Source: Glycocaulis sp.
GTDB lineage: Bacteria > Pseudomonadota > Alphaproteobacteria > Caulobacterales > Maricaulaceae
Direction: 5' to 3'
Length of the DNA stretch: 64,000 nt
Assembly: GCA_022565665.1 (NCBI GenBank)
Contig: JAIUMI010000001.1
Location: forward strand, 434,001 to 498,000
In this document: positions 1 to 9,223 of the stretch, in pieces
Layout of the letters: each line of letters starts with the position of its first letter
How positions within the stretch are numbered: position 1 is the first letter of the stretch
Made by a program: the position numbers and the translations under genes
Notes under the pieces: generated by a model
What the model was told of the DNA's origin: nothing
The model's input: the letters and a program-made list of their open reading frames with translations, nothing else
Databases searched by the model: none

Positions 1-3000
1 GCTGCCAGGAAGCGGTCATCGCGGGCCTCGGAGATGCGGGTGGTATTCAGCTCCCCCAGCCACGGATAAGGCCCGTTCTCGCCTGCATCATCGGGGCGCA
101 GCACGCCCTCGATCTCCAGCCCTGCGGGCAGCAAATCAGCAATGATGAGCGGCAGGCGGCGGGTCTGCTGAGGGGTCACGGTCAGCGACACGATGATCTG
201 GTCACCGCGCCGTATGGCGGACGGATCAATCGTGTTGCCGCGCCGGTCATAAAGCCCCTTCTCGATGGCAAAGCCCTGCGCCACGGCGGGCGGCGCGCTG
301 GACGGCACGCCGCGCGCAAAGGCGGTCAGCCAGACCGGGCGCTCGCCGCGATTGACCAGCGAGCCCGCCCCGGAGAGCCCCTCGGCATCAAGGCGCACGG
401 TGCGCCCCTCCATCGCCTCGTCGGAAAATTCCAGCGACAGGGCATCAGCGGCCCCGGCCATGGAGCGGGCAGCCAGCAGGAGGAAGGCCTGCTCCTGCGT
501 GGTCAGGCGGGCCGGTTCGGGCAGGTCTGCCGCCATGCGCGGGGTCAGCGCCTCGACCAGATCGTCAAACCCGGCCTCGGCGGCCAGCGCCACCACACCG
601 GCCAGATCGCGGCGCGGCGACTGGTACCAGTCGCCCTGGTTGCGGTAGCCGAGCGCGGCGATGGCGGCATCGAACGCGCTCGCCGCACGCGCCCTGTCAC
701 CCATGGCGGCAAGACCGCCGGCAATGTGGGCGCGGGCCAGCGGGCTCTCGATATTGGCCAGCATCTCGTCATGCATATAGCGCAGGCGCGAACGGTCACC
801 CCGGCCCGCACGGGCCAGCAGATAAGCCGCATAGGCCGAGCTGCGATGGGTGATGCGCTCCTGCGTGTCCCGGCTCCAGCGCGGGTCCGGCGCACTGCCA
901 TCATAGCCCCAGGCCGCCCAGAGATCGCCTCTGGCCACCGGCGCCAGCGCATCGAGCGCCCGGGTCAGTGCCGCGCGTGGCACGGCATAGCCCGCCTCCG
1001 AGGCCCGCATCAGGAAGTCGGCCGAATAGGCACCGAGCCAGGGTCGCGCCGCGCCGTCACCAATGCGCCAGAGGCCGATCGCGCCGTCCGCGCTCTGGCG
1101 GGCGAGCACGCTTTCCACGGCGCGGCGCACCGTGTCTTCGGCATCAGCGGGCATGTCCACGCCCGACAGCCCGGCCATCTGACCGGCGTAAAGCAGCGGG
1201 AAGGCCTGGCTGACCACCTGCTCGGTACAGCCATAGGGGTAGGCCGCCAGCGCCTCATAGATCGCGGCGACATCAATGGGTGTCGCCGAGACCGAGAGGC
1301 GCAGACTGCCCGTGCCTGAAATGAAATCGGCCAGCGCATCGGAGGGCGGCTGCCAGCCCTGTCCGGGTCGCAGCGCGACGCGCGTGATGTTGGTGGAGGG
1401 GAGGAAGGCGGGCCGCACCTCAATCGGATAGCTGCGCGAGACGGCGAAACCGCCGGGCCCGGCCACATCCAGAGACAGTTCCGCAATCCCGGCTTCAGCC
1501 GCTTCGATGGCAACGCCCGTATCGGACCGCTCGCCCGCGCCCAGATTGCGCGCGATGCTGTCACGGGCAAAGCTGACCGGGCCTTCGCTTGCAAAGCTGA
1601 CCGTGTATTCGCCAGCCCCGCCGCTGACATTATCGAGCGTCAGCGTGGCTTCGGCCGTGTCACCTGGTGACAGGAAGCGCGGCAGGATCAGTTCGGCGGG
1701 CACGTCATCGCGCACGGTGAGCGGACGGCTTGCCGCCCCCAGCCCGGTCGTCGACCAGGCCACCGCCATCAGGCGCAATTCGCCATTGAAGTCAGGGATA
1801 TCGAGTTCGACGCGCGCCCGGCCCTGCCGGTCGAACTGGACCGGGCCGGAGAAGAGCGCGACCGTGCGGGTGGGCACCACCGAAAGGCCCGCAGCGCCAA
1901 TCTCGTCACCACCAGAGCGCACCGGCGCAGCCGGTCCCTGATTGGGATCGAGCAGGCGGCCATAATCATCCAGCAGATCGACACCCAGCCGGTTCTTGCC
2001 GAAGAACCAGCGCGTGGGATCGGGCGAGGCAAAGCCGGTGAGCAGCAGAATGCCTTCATCCACCGCCGCCACCGTCACCCATGCGCCTTCGCGCACCGGC
2101 CCGCCCGCGGCCGTCACATCCAGCGACAGGCGCTCACGCGGCATGACGCGTTCGGGCGCATCGAGCGCAATCTCGAACGTGCGCGCCTCTACATTGACCG
2201 GCACGTGGATCACGCCGACGGCGCGGCGCGGGGTGGGCCGTGTGGCGGCATCGCGCGCGGTATAGACCGACACCATCACATAGGCGCCCGCGCCCCAGTC
2301 AGCGGTTACGGGCAGTTCCAGCGAATTGCCGCCTTCGCTAACCGCGACATGGCGGGTTTCCAGCACGCGGTCGGTGGCGACCACCACTTCGGCAAGCCCG
2401 TCATAGGGCGCGATAATGTCCACCGTTGCCCGGGAACCCGGCGTGGGTGCGGTCGAGGGACCGGCAAGGCGCACCCGGTCGGGGGCTTCCACCCCATCAA
2501 AAGGGCGTGCGCCATAACCGGCCCAGAAGCCGTGGCTCGCCACATCGCGCCCGTCTATCGAGACGAAAAGCGTGTAATCGCCCCAGTCGAGAGAGGGTGT
2601 TTCAAGACTGCCACCCTCACCGCCATCAAGGCGCACGCGGCCTTCCTCGATGGGTACCACACGGCGCGAGCGTCGCCAGCGCCAGTCGCCATTATCGGTG
2701 CGGTACCAGTCATACTGCCAGTCGGTGCGGATCAGCCGCCAGTCCGCCTCCAGGCTCTGTGCCTCACCCAGAGCATCAAGCGCGACCGCTTCAAAACGGA
2801 CAGACTGCCCGCGCCGGGCCGTGTCGTCATCGCCAGCCATGCGCAGGCCTACATAGGTGTCGCGCGGGCGGTAGGGGATACGCACATCATCACTGACAGG
2901 ACGCCCGCCGGGTTCCTCCACCGTGATGATGGCGCGCGCGCGTAACGGCAGGGAGGAATCCCGGCCCGCCCGGCCCGGCGTCACCGGAATGGAGGCCCGG

Positions 3001-4712
3001 CCCTGACCGTCAGCCGTGGCATGGGGCAGATCGATCACCGTTTCGGAGAAGCGCTCATCATGCAGGCCGAAGCGGAAACCCGTCTGGCCGGGGAAGGGGT
3101 TGGGATCAGGCTGGATACGCGCCGAGCCGCGCACCATGAGGCCCGCGCCCGGCGCGCCGTAAAGGAAGCGCGCAGTGGCATCCACGATGCGCGTCTGACC
3201 GGCGCGAAGAGGCGTGTCGGTATCTGCGTCGAGCGTCAGCCCCACGCGCTGGGGCACGAAATCCTCAACGGAGAGGGGCTGGTTTGCGACCTCACCCACA
3301 CCATCGACGCTGACGGACAGACGCCAGCGCCCGCGCGCGGCCTGACGCGGCAGCACGAAATCATGGAACACCGCGCCTGCGCGCGCCGCATCGTCAAAGC
3401 GGTACTGTTCGTGCTCCAGCCCGTTGGGGGCAAAGAGGGTGAAGCTGCCCGCTCGTCCGGTAAGCGCCCGGCCTTCCGCATCGCGCAGCATGGCAGAGGC
3501 ACGGATGGTCTCGCCGGGCCGGTAAATGCCGCGGTCCAGCCAGATATAGCCGTCCGCGCCTTCAGCGCGCTCACGCCCGCCTACAGGATGGGCGGAGAGG
3601 TCCACCGGCGCGCGGTCTAGATCCAGCACCGCGAAATCGCCCTGCGGCCCATAGGCCATCAGGAGGCGCGGGGCATCGCCCTCGCGGCCCGACACGATCG
3701 CTTCGTCAAAGCGTACCCGGCCCTGTGCGTCACTGCGCGTCGTGGCCAGAACCTCGTTGGAACGGGCGATGAGCTGCACCTCGACAGCCGATTGCGGCTC
3801 GCCGCTCTGCAGGGAGCGCACGACAACATCGAACCCCGACGTGCCGCGATAGGCGGTGAAGGCCAGATCGGTAACGATCAGCCAGCGTTCGGCGCGCGCA
3901 TACTCGCCATATCGGTCGGTCTCGATCTCGGCGAGATTGTCAACGCGCAGGAAATACGCGCCGGGGCGCAGCGTGCCGATCGTGTCAGCCAGCGGGAAAA
4001 CGGTAGTCGTCATGGCATTGGCCGGGCCGGGCGTATCCATCTCGCCCTGCCAGACAGGCGAGCCGGCATCACCGGGGCGTTCGTCCGAGCTCGACCAGTA
4101 CCAGTCACCTGACGCCGCATTGAAGCCGGACGTGATCTGCCGGAAGGCGAGGGCCCGGTCGGTCACGCGGGTCACGGTCACGCGCACCGTTTCCACATTC
4201 ACCGTCTCGATGGGAATCCCGTCCGCATCAACGCGCGGCAGGATCACCCCGCCGCCGGGGAAGCCCACATAGGACGGCCGCGAGGCAAAGGTCAGCGTCT
4301 CGCGCTCTTCGGTGGCCAGCCTGCGGCCATCGGCAGAGGGCAGGCCTTCGCGCAAGGTGAGCGTGCGTGTCTGGCCGAAGGAGAGCCCGCCAATACACAG
4401 GCGCGAACCGTCGACGCTCAGCGCAACCGGCTCGTTGATCTCGACATAGGCGGAGTAATCCACCTCCGGGTCCAGCGCGCCGGAGAAGGTCAGGCACAGG
4501 CGCGGGGCGTCACCCTGCACATCGGCCGCATAGCGCAGATATTCAAACCGGCCGGAAATCTCCGGTTCCGCGCGGGGCGCGTCGGGCGCACGGGCCTCGA
4601 GCCGCGCTCCCTCGGAAGGGGTCTCATCCGCCGGGCGGTCACACCCCGACAAAAGCGCAACACCTGCCAGCACGCCCGCCAGCGCCAGTACGAGCCGATT
4701 ACGTGAAACCAT
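1..4712 (-). CDS. Alpha-2-macroglobulin family lipoprotein (3' end beyond window)
   Basis: This is an open frame of about 1570 codons that runs off the left edge, so the C-terminus is missing. It begins with a lipoprotein signal (hydrophobic run, then LLSGC, Cys24) and has GGGAGGAC just upstream of the ATG. The thioester motif YPYGCTEQ is visible, with its cysteine codon at 1227-1229 (residue 1162). Position and motif match bacterial alpha-2-macroglobulins of about 1650 residues, so roughly 80 residues are probably off the window. Family members sit in the periplasm and trap attacking proteases by covalent thioester capture after bait cleavage. In many bacteria the neighbour is pbpC, a peptidoglycan glycosyltransferase, which would lie to the left and cannot be seen. 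The intact Cys-x-Glu-Gln argues for the covalent-trap class rather than the thioester-less class. Confidence 0.93.
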   Translation of the reverse strand, partial: MVSRNRLVLALAGVLAGVALLSGCDRPADETPSEGARLEARAPDAPRAEPEISGRFEYLRYAADVQGDAPRLCLTFSGALDPEVDYSAYVEINEPVALSVDGSRLCIGGLSFGQTRTLTLREGLPSADGRRLATEERETLTFASRPSYVGFPGGGVILPRVDADGIPIETVNVETVRVTVTRVTDRALAFRQITSGFNAASGDWYWSSSDERPGDAGSPVWQGEMDTPGPANAMTTTVFPLADTIGTLRPGAYFLRVDNLAEIETDRYGEYARAERWLIVTDLAFTAYRGTSGFDVVVRSLQSGEPQSAVEVQLIARSNEVLATTRSDAQGRVRFDEAIVSGREGDAPRLLMAYGPQGDFAVLDLDRAPVDLSAHPVGGRERAEGADGYIWLDRGIYRPGETIRASAMLRDAEGRALTGRAGSFTLFAPNGLEHEQYRFDDAARAGAVFHDFVLPRQAARGRWRLSVSVDGVGEVANQPLSVEDFVPQRVGLTLDADTDTPLRAGQTRIVDATARFLYGAPGAGLMVRGSARIQPDPNPFPGQTGFRFGLHDERFSETVIDLPHATADGQGRASIPVTPGRAGRDSSLPLRARAIITVEEPGGRPVSDDVRIPYRPRDTYVGLRMAGDDDTARRGQSVRFEAVALDALGEAQSLEADWRLIRTDWQYDWYRTDNGDWRWRRSRRVVPIEEGRVRLDGGEGGSLETPSLDWGDYTLFVSIDGRDVASHGFWAGYGARPFDGVEAPDRVRLAGPSTAPTPGSRATVDIIAPYDGLAEVVVATDRVLETRHVAVSEGGNSLELPVTADWGAGAYVMVSVYTARDAATRPTPRRAVGVIHVPVNVEARTFEIALDAPERVMPRERLSLDVTAAGGPVREGAWVTVAAVDEGILLLTGFASPDPTRWFFGKNRLGVDLLDDYGRLLDPNQGPAAPVRSGGDEIGAAGLSVVPTRTVALFSGPVQFDRQGRARVELDIPDFNGELRLMAVAWSTTGLGAASRPLTVRDDVPAELILPRFLSPGDTAEATLTLDNVSGGAGEYTVSFASEGPVSFARDSIARNLGAGERSDTGVAIEAAEAGIAELSLDVAGPGGFAVSRSYPIEVRPAFLPSTNITRVALRPGQGWQPPSDALADFISGTGSLRLSVSATPIDVAAIYEALAAYPYGCTEQVVSQAFPLLYAGQMAGLSGVDMPADAEDTVRRAVESVLARQSADGAIGLWRIGDGAARPWLGAYSADFLMRASEAGYAVPRAALTRALDALAPVARGDLWAAWGYDGSAPDPRWSRDTQERITHRSSAYAAYLLARAGRGDRSRLRYMHDEMLANIESPLARAHIAGGLAAMGDRARAASAFDAAIAALGYRNQGDWYQSPRRDLAGVVALAAEAGFDDLVEALTPRMAADLPEPARLTTQEQAFLLLAARSMAGAADALSLEFSDEAMEGRTVRLDAEGLSGAGSLVNRGERPVWLTAFARGVPSSAPPAVAQGFAIEKGLYDRRGNTIDPSAIRRGDQIIVSLTVTPQQTRRLPLIIADLLPAGLEIEGVLRPDDAGENGPYPWLGELNTTRISEARDDRFLA

Positions 4713-4838
4713 GTCCTGTCCTCCCCGACGCGGCGAGTGACGACCGCAAGCACCCCACCCGAAAGGGCAGTCTTGCACGGCGCGAAACGGATTTCATCCC
4801 GGCGGAATAATTTTCCCGCCGGCTCAGCCCATCTGACA

Positions 4839-4874
4839 GAAAAAGAAAGGGCCGGAGCAGTACTGCTCCGGCCC
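4839..4874 (-). terminator. Rho-independent terminator of the TonB receptor gene
   Basis: A perfect 12-bp inverted repeat (4849-4860 pairs with 4863-4874, two-base loop) lies 32 bp past the receptor stop codon. Read on the minus strand it is followed by a T-rich run (TTTCTTTTT). A second, weaker hairpin with 7-bp arms (4799-4805 and 4816-4822) lies further on, before the alpha-2-macroglobulin gene, and could be an operator or part of its leader. Confidence 0.85.
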
Positions 4875-4905
4875 ATTGTCAGTTCTCGTGACTGTTTCGG
4901 AGAGC

Positions 4906-7900
4906 CTAGAAGCTCGCCTCCACACCCAGGAAGAAATACCGGCCACGCGGGCCCACCGGCCAGGAAGCCGTAGTGCGGAACGGGTTGCGGTCGGTGACGT
5001 TATTCACGCCGCCATAGAGCCGCACATTGTCACGCACCTGCCACGCCGCATTGAAGTTATGCGTGTAGCTCTCGCCAGCCATACCGTCAGGACCGAACAG
5101 GTTGTCGATCGTCTCGATCTCGACACCCGCTTCAGCCTGATCGCTCTGATAGAGCGTGGTCCAGCCCGCCGAGAGCGGACCACGGCGCCAGTTCAGGTTC
5201 AGCTGGGCCGACCATTCCGGATTGCGGAACTCGCGCAGCGCCGGATCAACTGCCGTGGGATCGGTACGGCTCGTAAAGAAGTCTAGAGCCTCCTGCTTGG
5301 AGCCGATCAGACGGATCCCGAAATCATTCTCCCACATGGAGAAATTGTAGCTGGCCGCAAAGTCATAGCCACGCGATTCGATACGGGCGAAGTTGACAAA
5401 GGTCTGGTTCAGGAAGCGGAAGCCACCGAACTGTGCCGAGCCTGCATCCGTTTCCCGCTCGAACAGCGTGCAGAACACATTGTTCGGGAAATCCGTCGCA
5501 TCATAGCAGGTATCGACAATTTCCTGGGCGCTGACTGCCGCAATACCGTCCCTGATCTCGATATCCCAGTAATCAACCGTCAGAGAGAAGCCCGGCAGGA
5601 AGCGCGGGGTGAAGACGAAGCCCAGAGTGAAGGTGTCTGCAGTTTCCTCGGTCAGGGACTCATTACCACCAAGAACCCCGCCAAAACGCGCGCTGAGCGG
5701 ATCGGTAAAGCCCGGCGGGAGAGCCGGAAGACCGCCACCGCCCGCCTGACAGTTGGCTTCTCGCAGGGCCGGATCAGCCGCATTGCCCAGTTCCGCAGCG
5801 TCGCACGGATCGATCGGGCGGAATACTGCCGGGTTGGTGATGAAGGTTTCACGCAGATTGGGCGCGCGAATGGCCTGCGAACGCGACGTACGGAAGGAAA
5901 TGTCATCCACCGGCGTCCAGAGCAGACCCAGCTTCCATGTTCCAACCGTTCCGACGGCTGTTGAATAGTCCGCCACGCGGTAAGCCGCGTCGAAGGTCAG
6001 CTCTTCGAAGAACGGCTGATCGGCCACCAGCGGCACCGAAACCTCAACGAAGGCGTCAGCGGCCGTGTAGGAACCGCTCGAGTTTTGGTAGAGGAACAAC
6101 GCATTGAAGCCCAGCGAGTTGTTGTCGCTGACATCCGAGATGTTCGTGCCCGCCGGGAAGGGCGATTCGGCCGGAAGCTCACCGCGCAGCCACGGATCAC
6201 GCGTTGTGCTGGCGTTCTCCTTGCGATACTCGCCGCCCAGCGCGAAGCTGACCGGACCGGCCGGCAGGGTGAAGAAATCACCCAGATCACCGACGAGCAG
6301 GCCGCTGAAGACCGACTGACGCAGCTCGACCACATCAAGCGTCTGGGCGGTGAAGAAGTCACGCGCTTCCTGGCTGATCGAGTCCGCTCCCCCCCAGATA
6401 TTGGCCGGGCGGCACTGCCCCGAACCCGGCGTGAAGCTGAACACGCCCGGATTGAATTCAGGGATGCTGAACAGCGTTGTGAACGGGATGTGCGTCGGAT
6501 CTACGTCAACGCGGCAAACCGGAGAACCGCCCGGGCCATCAACCGCATCGATGGCCGCAAAGAAGCGGTCAAGGATGACTTCGGTTCCTCGCGTTTCGCT
6601 GGTGAACTGCCCGTAATTGGCTGCAATTTCCCAGCTCCATCCGTTCTGGAACTCGCCTTCGAAACCGCCCACGATGCGGATGGTTTCGCGGTCCACATTG
6701 GTCTGGGCACCGCCCGTATCGGTCGGGTCGCGGGTGATCCAGAGACCGCCCGGCAGCCCGGTAATGGCACCGGCAAAGCCACCAGGCGCGGTGGCGCTGG
6801 TACCCACAAGTTCAGCCGGCAGGAAGGGGTTGTCCGGCGCGCCATACATCAGGTCGAAGAAGCCGTTCTGGATTACGCTGCGCCGGCTGCGGCCCTTGGA
6901 ATAGGCCAGCTCCAGGAAGCCCCGTACATTCGGCGTGATATCATAGCGTGTATTGATATTGAACGTGATGTTCTCGCTGCTAGGGTAGAGCGAGTCCTGG
7001 TCATAACGGTCCGGCACGCCATCGCCGCCGAACTGGTTGAAGCTGCCCGCGACAAGACCATCCTGGTAGGGGCGCAGAACACCATTGTCATCACGTGTCC
7101 AGCACCCGCCGGCATAGTCGAAATTGAACGCGCCATCGGCGCCCGGATTGGGATCGCCAAAGAAGCCGGGCAGATAGAACTGGTTGTTGAAGCCGACAAA
7201 CGACTGGTCGCAATCCGGGACCCCGTCACCATCCAGATCAATGCCGTGGAAAATGTCCAGATTGAACGGCGAGATGATGCCGGACCGGTTGGAAATGGAG
7301 AAGGTCGGCTGCGGCAGGATGGCCCGCGTCGGCGAGTTATTGCGCCGGTCGATCAGGGCCAGCTCGGCCGCGCTCAGGTCCGATACCGTCAACGCGGTGC
7401 CGAACTGCGCGTTATAGCGGTCAATAAATCCCTGCGCGGTGGTCGGGATAAGCAGGCCGTACGGATAGCGGAAAGCCGACAGGCTGTAGAACTGCTCGAA
7501 CAGCGGAGTAGATGAGCCGATATCGCCCTGCTGGAAACGCAGAGCCGGGTTGGCTTGCGCCCGGTGGATCCCGTTATCGCGCGACCAGGGCCGATCACCG
7601 GCGCGAAGACCGTCATCCTGACGCCAGTCCACACTCAGGGTAATATTGCCGCGATTGTTATGGAAGTTGTGGCCAGCGAGCAGTTCCACATTGTAGGTCT
7701 GCGCGTCGCCACGGCTGGAGATGCCCGTCCGCGCGTTGACATTTATACCTTCAAAGTCGTCACGCAGGATGAAGTTGATCACACCGGTTACGGCGTCGGA
7801 ACCATAAAGGGCCGATGCGCCACCGGTCATCACTTCCACCCGGTCGATCAGCGCGTTGGGAATGGACGCAACATCGACAGCGCTGGACCCTTCAAAACCG

Positions 7901-8295
7901 CCGACATAGCGGCGGCCATTGACGAGGGTCAGCGTACGATTACTGCCCAGGCCGCGAAGATTGAGCACGTTGTTGCCAGAAATGCTGGCTTCAGAGCTGG
8001 TCGAGGAGAGAAGCGCCGGCAGACGGTTTAGCACTTCGGTGATGTTGGGCTGGCCTGCTTCGCGCAGTTCGGTGCCGGTCACAGACTGCACCGGAATGGG
8101 TGACGCGAGATTCGGATCACGTGCGATGCGCGAGCCGGTGACGACAATCGTTTCGCCCGGTGTCTGCTCGGCTGCCGTCTCGGTAGTTTCCTCAAACTGC
8201 GCCTGAGCAAGACCCGCCGACAGCACAGTTGCTGTGGCAAGAGCCGATCCGCCGCACAACATGCGGCGGAGATTCGAAATGCGACCTGACATCAT
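4906..8295 (-). CDS. TonB-dependent outer-membrane receptor
   Basis: The 1129-residue product has a Sec signal peptide (cleavage likely after AQA, about residue 32), a TonB-box-like segment ETIVVTG, a plug domain with the usual LNLRGLG and YGSDAVTGVINF-type motifs at about residues 60-190, and a long beta-barrel ending in a terminal phenylalanine (GVEASF). It imports a ligand across the outer membrane using TonB/ExbBD energy. The barrel is long for the family, with extended loops, as in the large receptors of Caulobacterales and Maricaulales that take up oligosaccharides or peptides. No substrate can be assigned. No dedicated transporter or hydrolase lies beside it, and the terminator shows it is transcribed alone. 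Confidence 0.95.
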   Translation of the reverse strand: MMSGRISNLRRMLCGGSALATATVLSAGLAQAQFEETTETAAEQTPGETIVVTGSRIARDPNLASPIPVQSVTGTELREAGQPNITEVLNRLPALLSSTSSEASISGNNVLNLRGLGSNRTLTLVNGRRYVGGFEGSSAVDVASIPNALIDRVEVMTGGASALYGSDAVTGVINFILRDDFEGINVNARTGISSRGDAQTYNVELLAGHNFHNNRGNITLSVDWRQDDGLRAGDRPWSRDNGIHRAQANPALRFQQGDIGSSTPLFEQFYSLSAFRYPYGLLIPTTAQGFIDRYNAQFGTALTVSDLSAAELALIDRRNNSPTRAILPQPTFSISNRSGIISPFNLDIFHGIDLDGDGVPDCDQSFVGFNNQFYLPGFFGDPNPGADGAFNFDYAGGCWTRDDNGVLRPYQDGLVAGSFNQFGGDGVPDRYDQDSLYPSSENITFNINTRYDITPNVRGFLELAYSKGRSRRSVIQNGFFDLMYGAPDNPFLPAELVGTSATAPGGFAGAITGLPGGLWITRDPTDTGGAQTNVDRETIRIVGGFEGEFQNGWSWEIAANYGQFTSETRGTEVILDRFFAAIDAVDGPGGSPVCRVDVDPTHIPFTTLFSIPEFNPGVFSFTPGSGQCRPANIWGGADSISQEARDFFTAQTLDVVELRQSVFSGLLVGDLGDFFTLPAGPVSFALGGEYRKENASTTRDPWLRGELPAESPFPAGTNISDVSDNNSLGFNALFLYQNSSGSYTAADAFVEVSVPLVADQPFFEELTFDAAYRVADYSTAVGTVGTWKLGLLWTPVDDISFRTSRSQAIRAPNLRETFITNPAVFRPIDPCDAAELGNAADPALREANCQAGGGGLPALPPGFTDPLSARFGGVLGGNESLTEETADTFTLGFVFTPRFLPGFSLTVDYWDIEIRDGIAAVSAQEIVDTCYDATDFPNNVFCTLFERETDAGSAQFGGFRFLNQTFVNFARIESRGYDFAASYNFSMWENDFGIRLIGSKQEALDFFTSRTDPTAVDPALREFRNPEWSAQLNLNWRRGPLSAGWTTLYQSDQAEAGVEIETIDNLFGPDGMAGESYTHNFNAAWQVRDNVRLYGGVNNVTDRNPFRTTASWPVGPRGRYFFLGVEASF

Positions 8296-8501
8296 ATTCC
8301 CCCTAGGATCAAAGACCGGCTCAACCGGATCGGGTCAACAACCCGACAAACGCCCGAAAGCCGATTGTTCACGCTTTCGTTACATCGCCATTAGGCCGCA
8401 ACGCCGCCGGCCCTGTCCAGCCATAGGTTACGAAAGCTTCATGTTCGTGACATAATTGCAACATGGCGGGCAGACGCGCCCCATAAGCGGGCACTTGCAC
8501 C

Positions 8502-9200
8502 TCACTGCGCGTAAACCGGACTGATCACATAACCCTTCAGCCGGCGCGTCTCGATGAGGTCATCACCGACCACCGCGCGGATGGAGCGGCGCAGGCGCGC
8601 CACGGCCACATCGATCACATTGATCTGCGGCGGCAGGTTGGGAAAATCGGTCCACACCTCGGCCCATAGCGTGTCACGGCTTACGGGCGTGCCCGCACGC
8701 TCTGCCAGAAGTTTGAGTATGTTGAACTCCTGGGGGGAGAGTGCGATGTGCTGCCCGTTCCAATGGGCAGTGCGCGCCTTCACCCGCACCTCAAGGCGGC
8801 CCAGCACGATCACTTCAGGGTTGGCGACATATCCGGCACGCCGGGCCAGCGATTTCAGACGGGCGCGCAGTTCGGCCGCGTCAAACGGCTTGGCAAGATA
8901 ATCATCAGCGCCCGCTTCCAGCCCCTCCACGCGCTGATGGGCCTGGCCAAGGCTGGACAGGACCAGGGCCGGTGCCGTCACGCCCATTGAGCGAAGGCGC
9001 GCCAGAACCTGCAAGCCGTCCGAGCCATCGGTCTCGATCACCCGGTCTATCACCAGCACGTCGAAGGCCGAGGCCCCGGCAAGAGCGGTTCCCTCGGCTC
9101 CTGAACCGGCCCGCACCAGCGTCCATCCCGTTTCGGTGGAAATCGCCTCGTGCGCACAGGCCGCCCACTGGTCTTCATCCTCGATCATCAGGATCCGCAT
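8502..9200 (-). CDS. OmpR/PhoB-type response regulator (orphan)
   Basis: A receiver domain (residues 1-115) is followed by a winged-helix DNA-binding domain (about 130-230). The phosphoacceptor is Asp52 in the strand VLVID, the acidic pocket is EDED near the N-terminus, and the conserved lysine is in YLAKPFD. I chose the ATG at 9200 because GGGGGAG lies just upstream and the protein then begins MRILMIEDED; an in-frame ATG at 9224 would add eight residues. That upstream ATG overlaps the stop of the protease gene (TGATG), so the two genes are one transcription unit. No histidine kinase is adjacent. The nearest candidate is the orphan kinase at 24.6 kb, on the far side of the caspase/CHAT cluster. 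Direct-repeat boxes at 10721-10782 are candidate binding sites. Confidence 0.93.
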   Translation of the reverse strand: MRILMIEDEDQWAACAHEAISTETGWTLVRAGSGAEGTALAGASAFDVLVIDRVIETDGSDGLQVLARLRSMGVTAPALVLSSLGQAHQRVEGLEAGADDYLAKPFDAAELRARLKSLARRAGYVANPEVIVLGRLEVRVKARTAHWNGQHIALSPQEFNILKLLAERAGTPVSRDTLWAEVWTDFPNLPPQINVIDVAVARLRRSIRAVVGDDLIETRRLKGYVISPVYAQ

Positions 9201-9223
9201 CCCGTTCTCCCCCGCCAGTTCCA

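Noticed and set aside
4799-4822. Second terminator after the TonB receptor
   Set aside because: Only 7-bp arms with no T run after it; the hairpin at 4849-4874 is sufficient.
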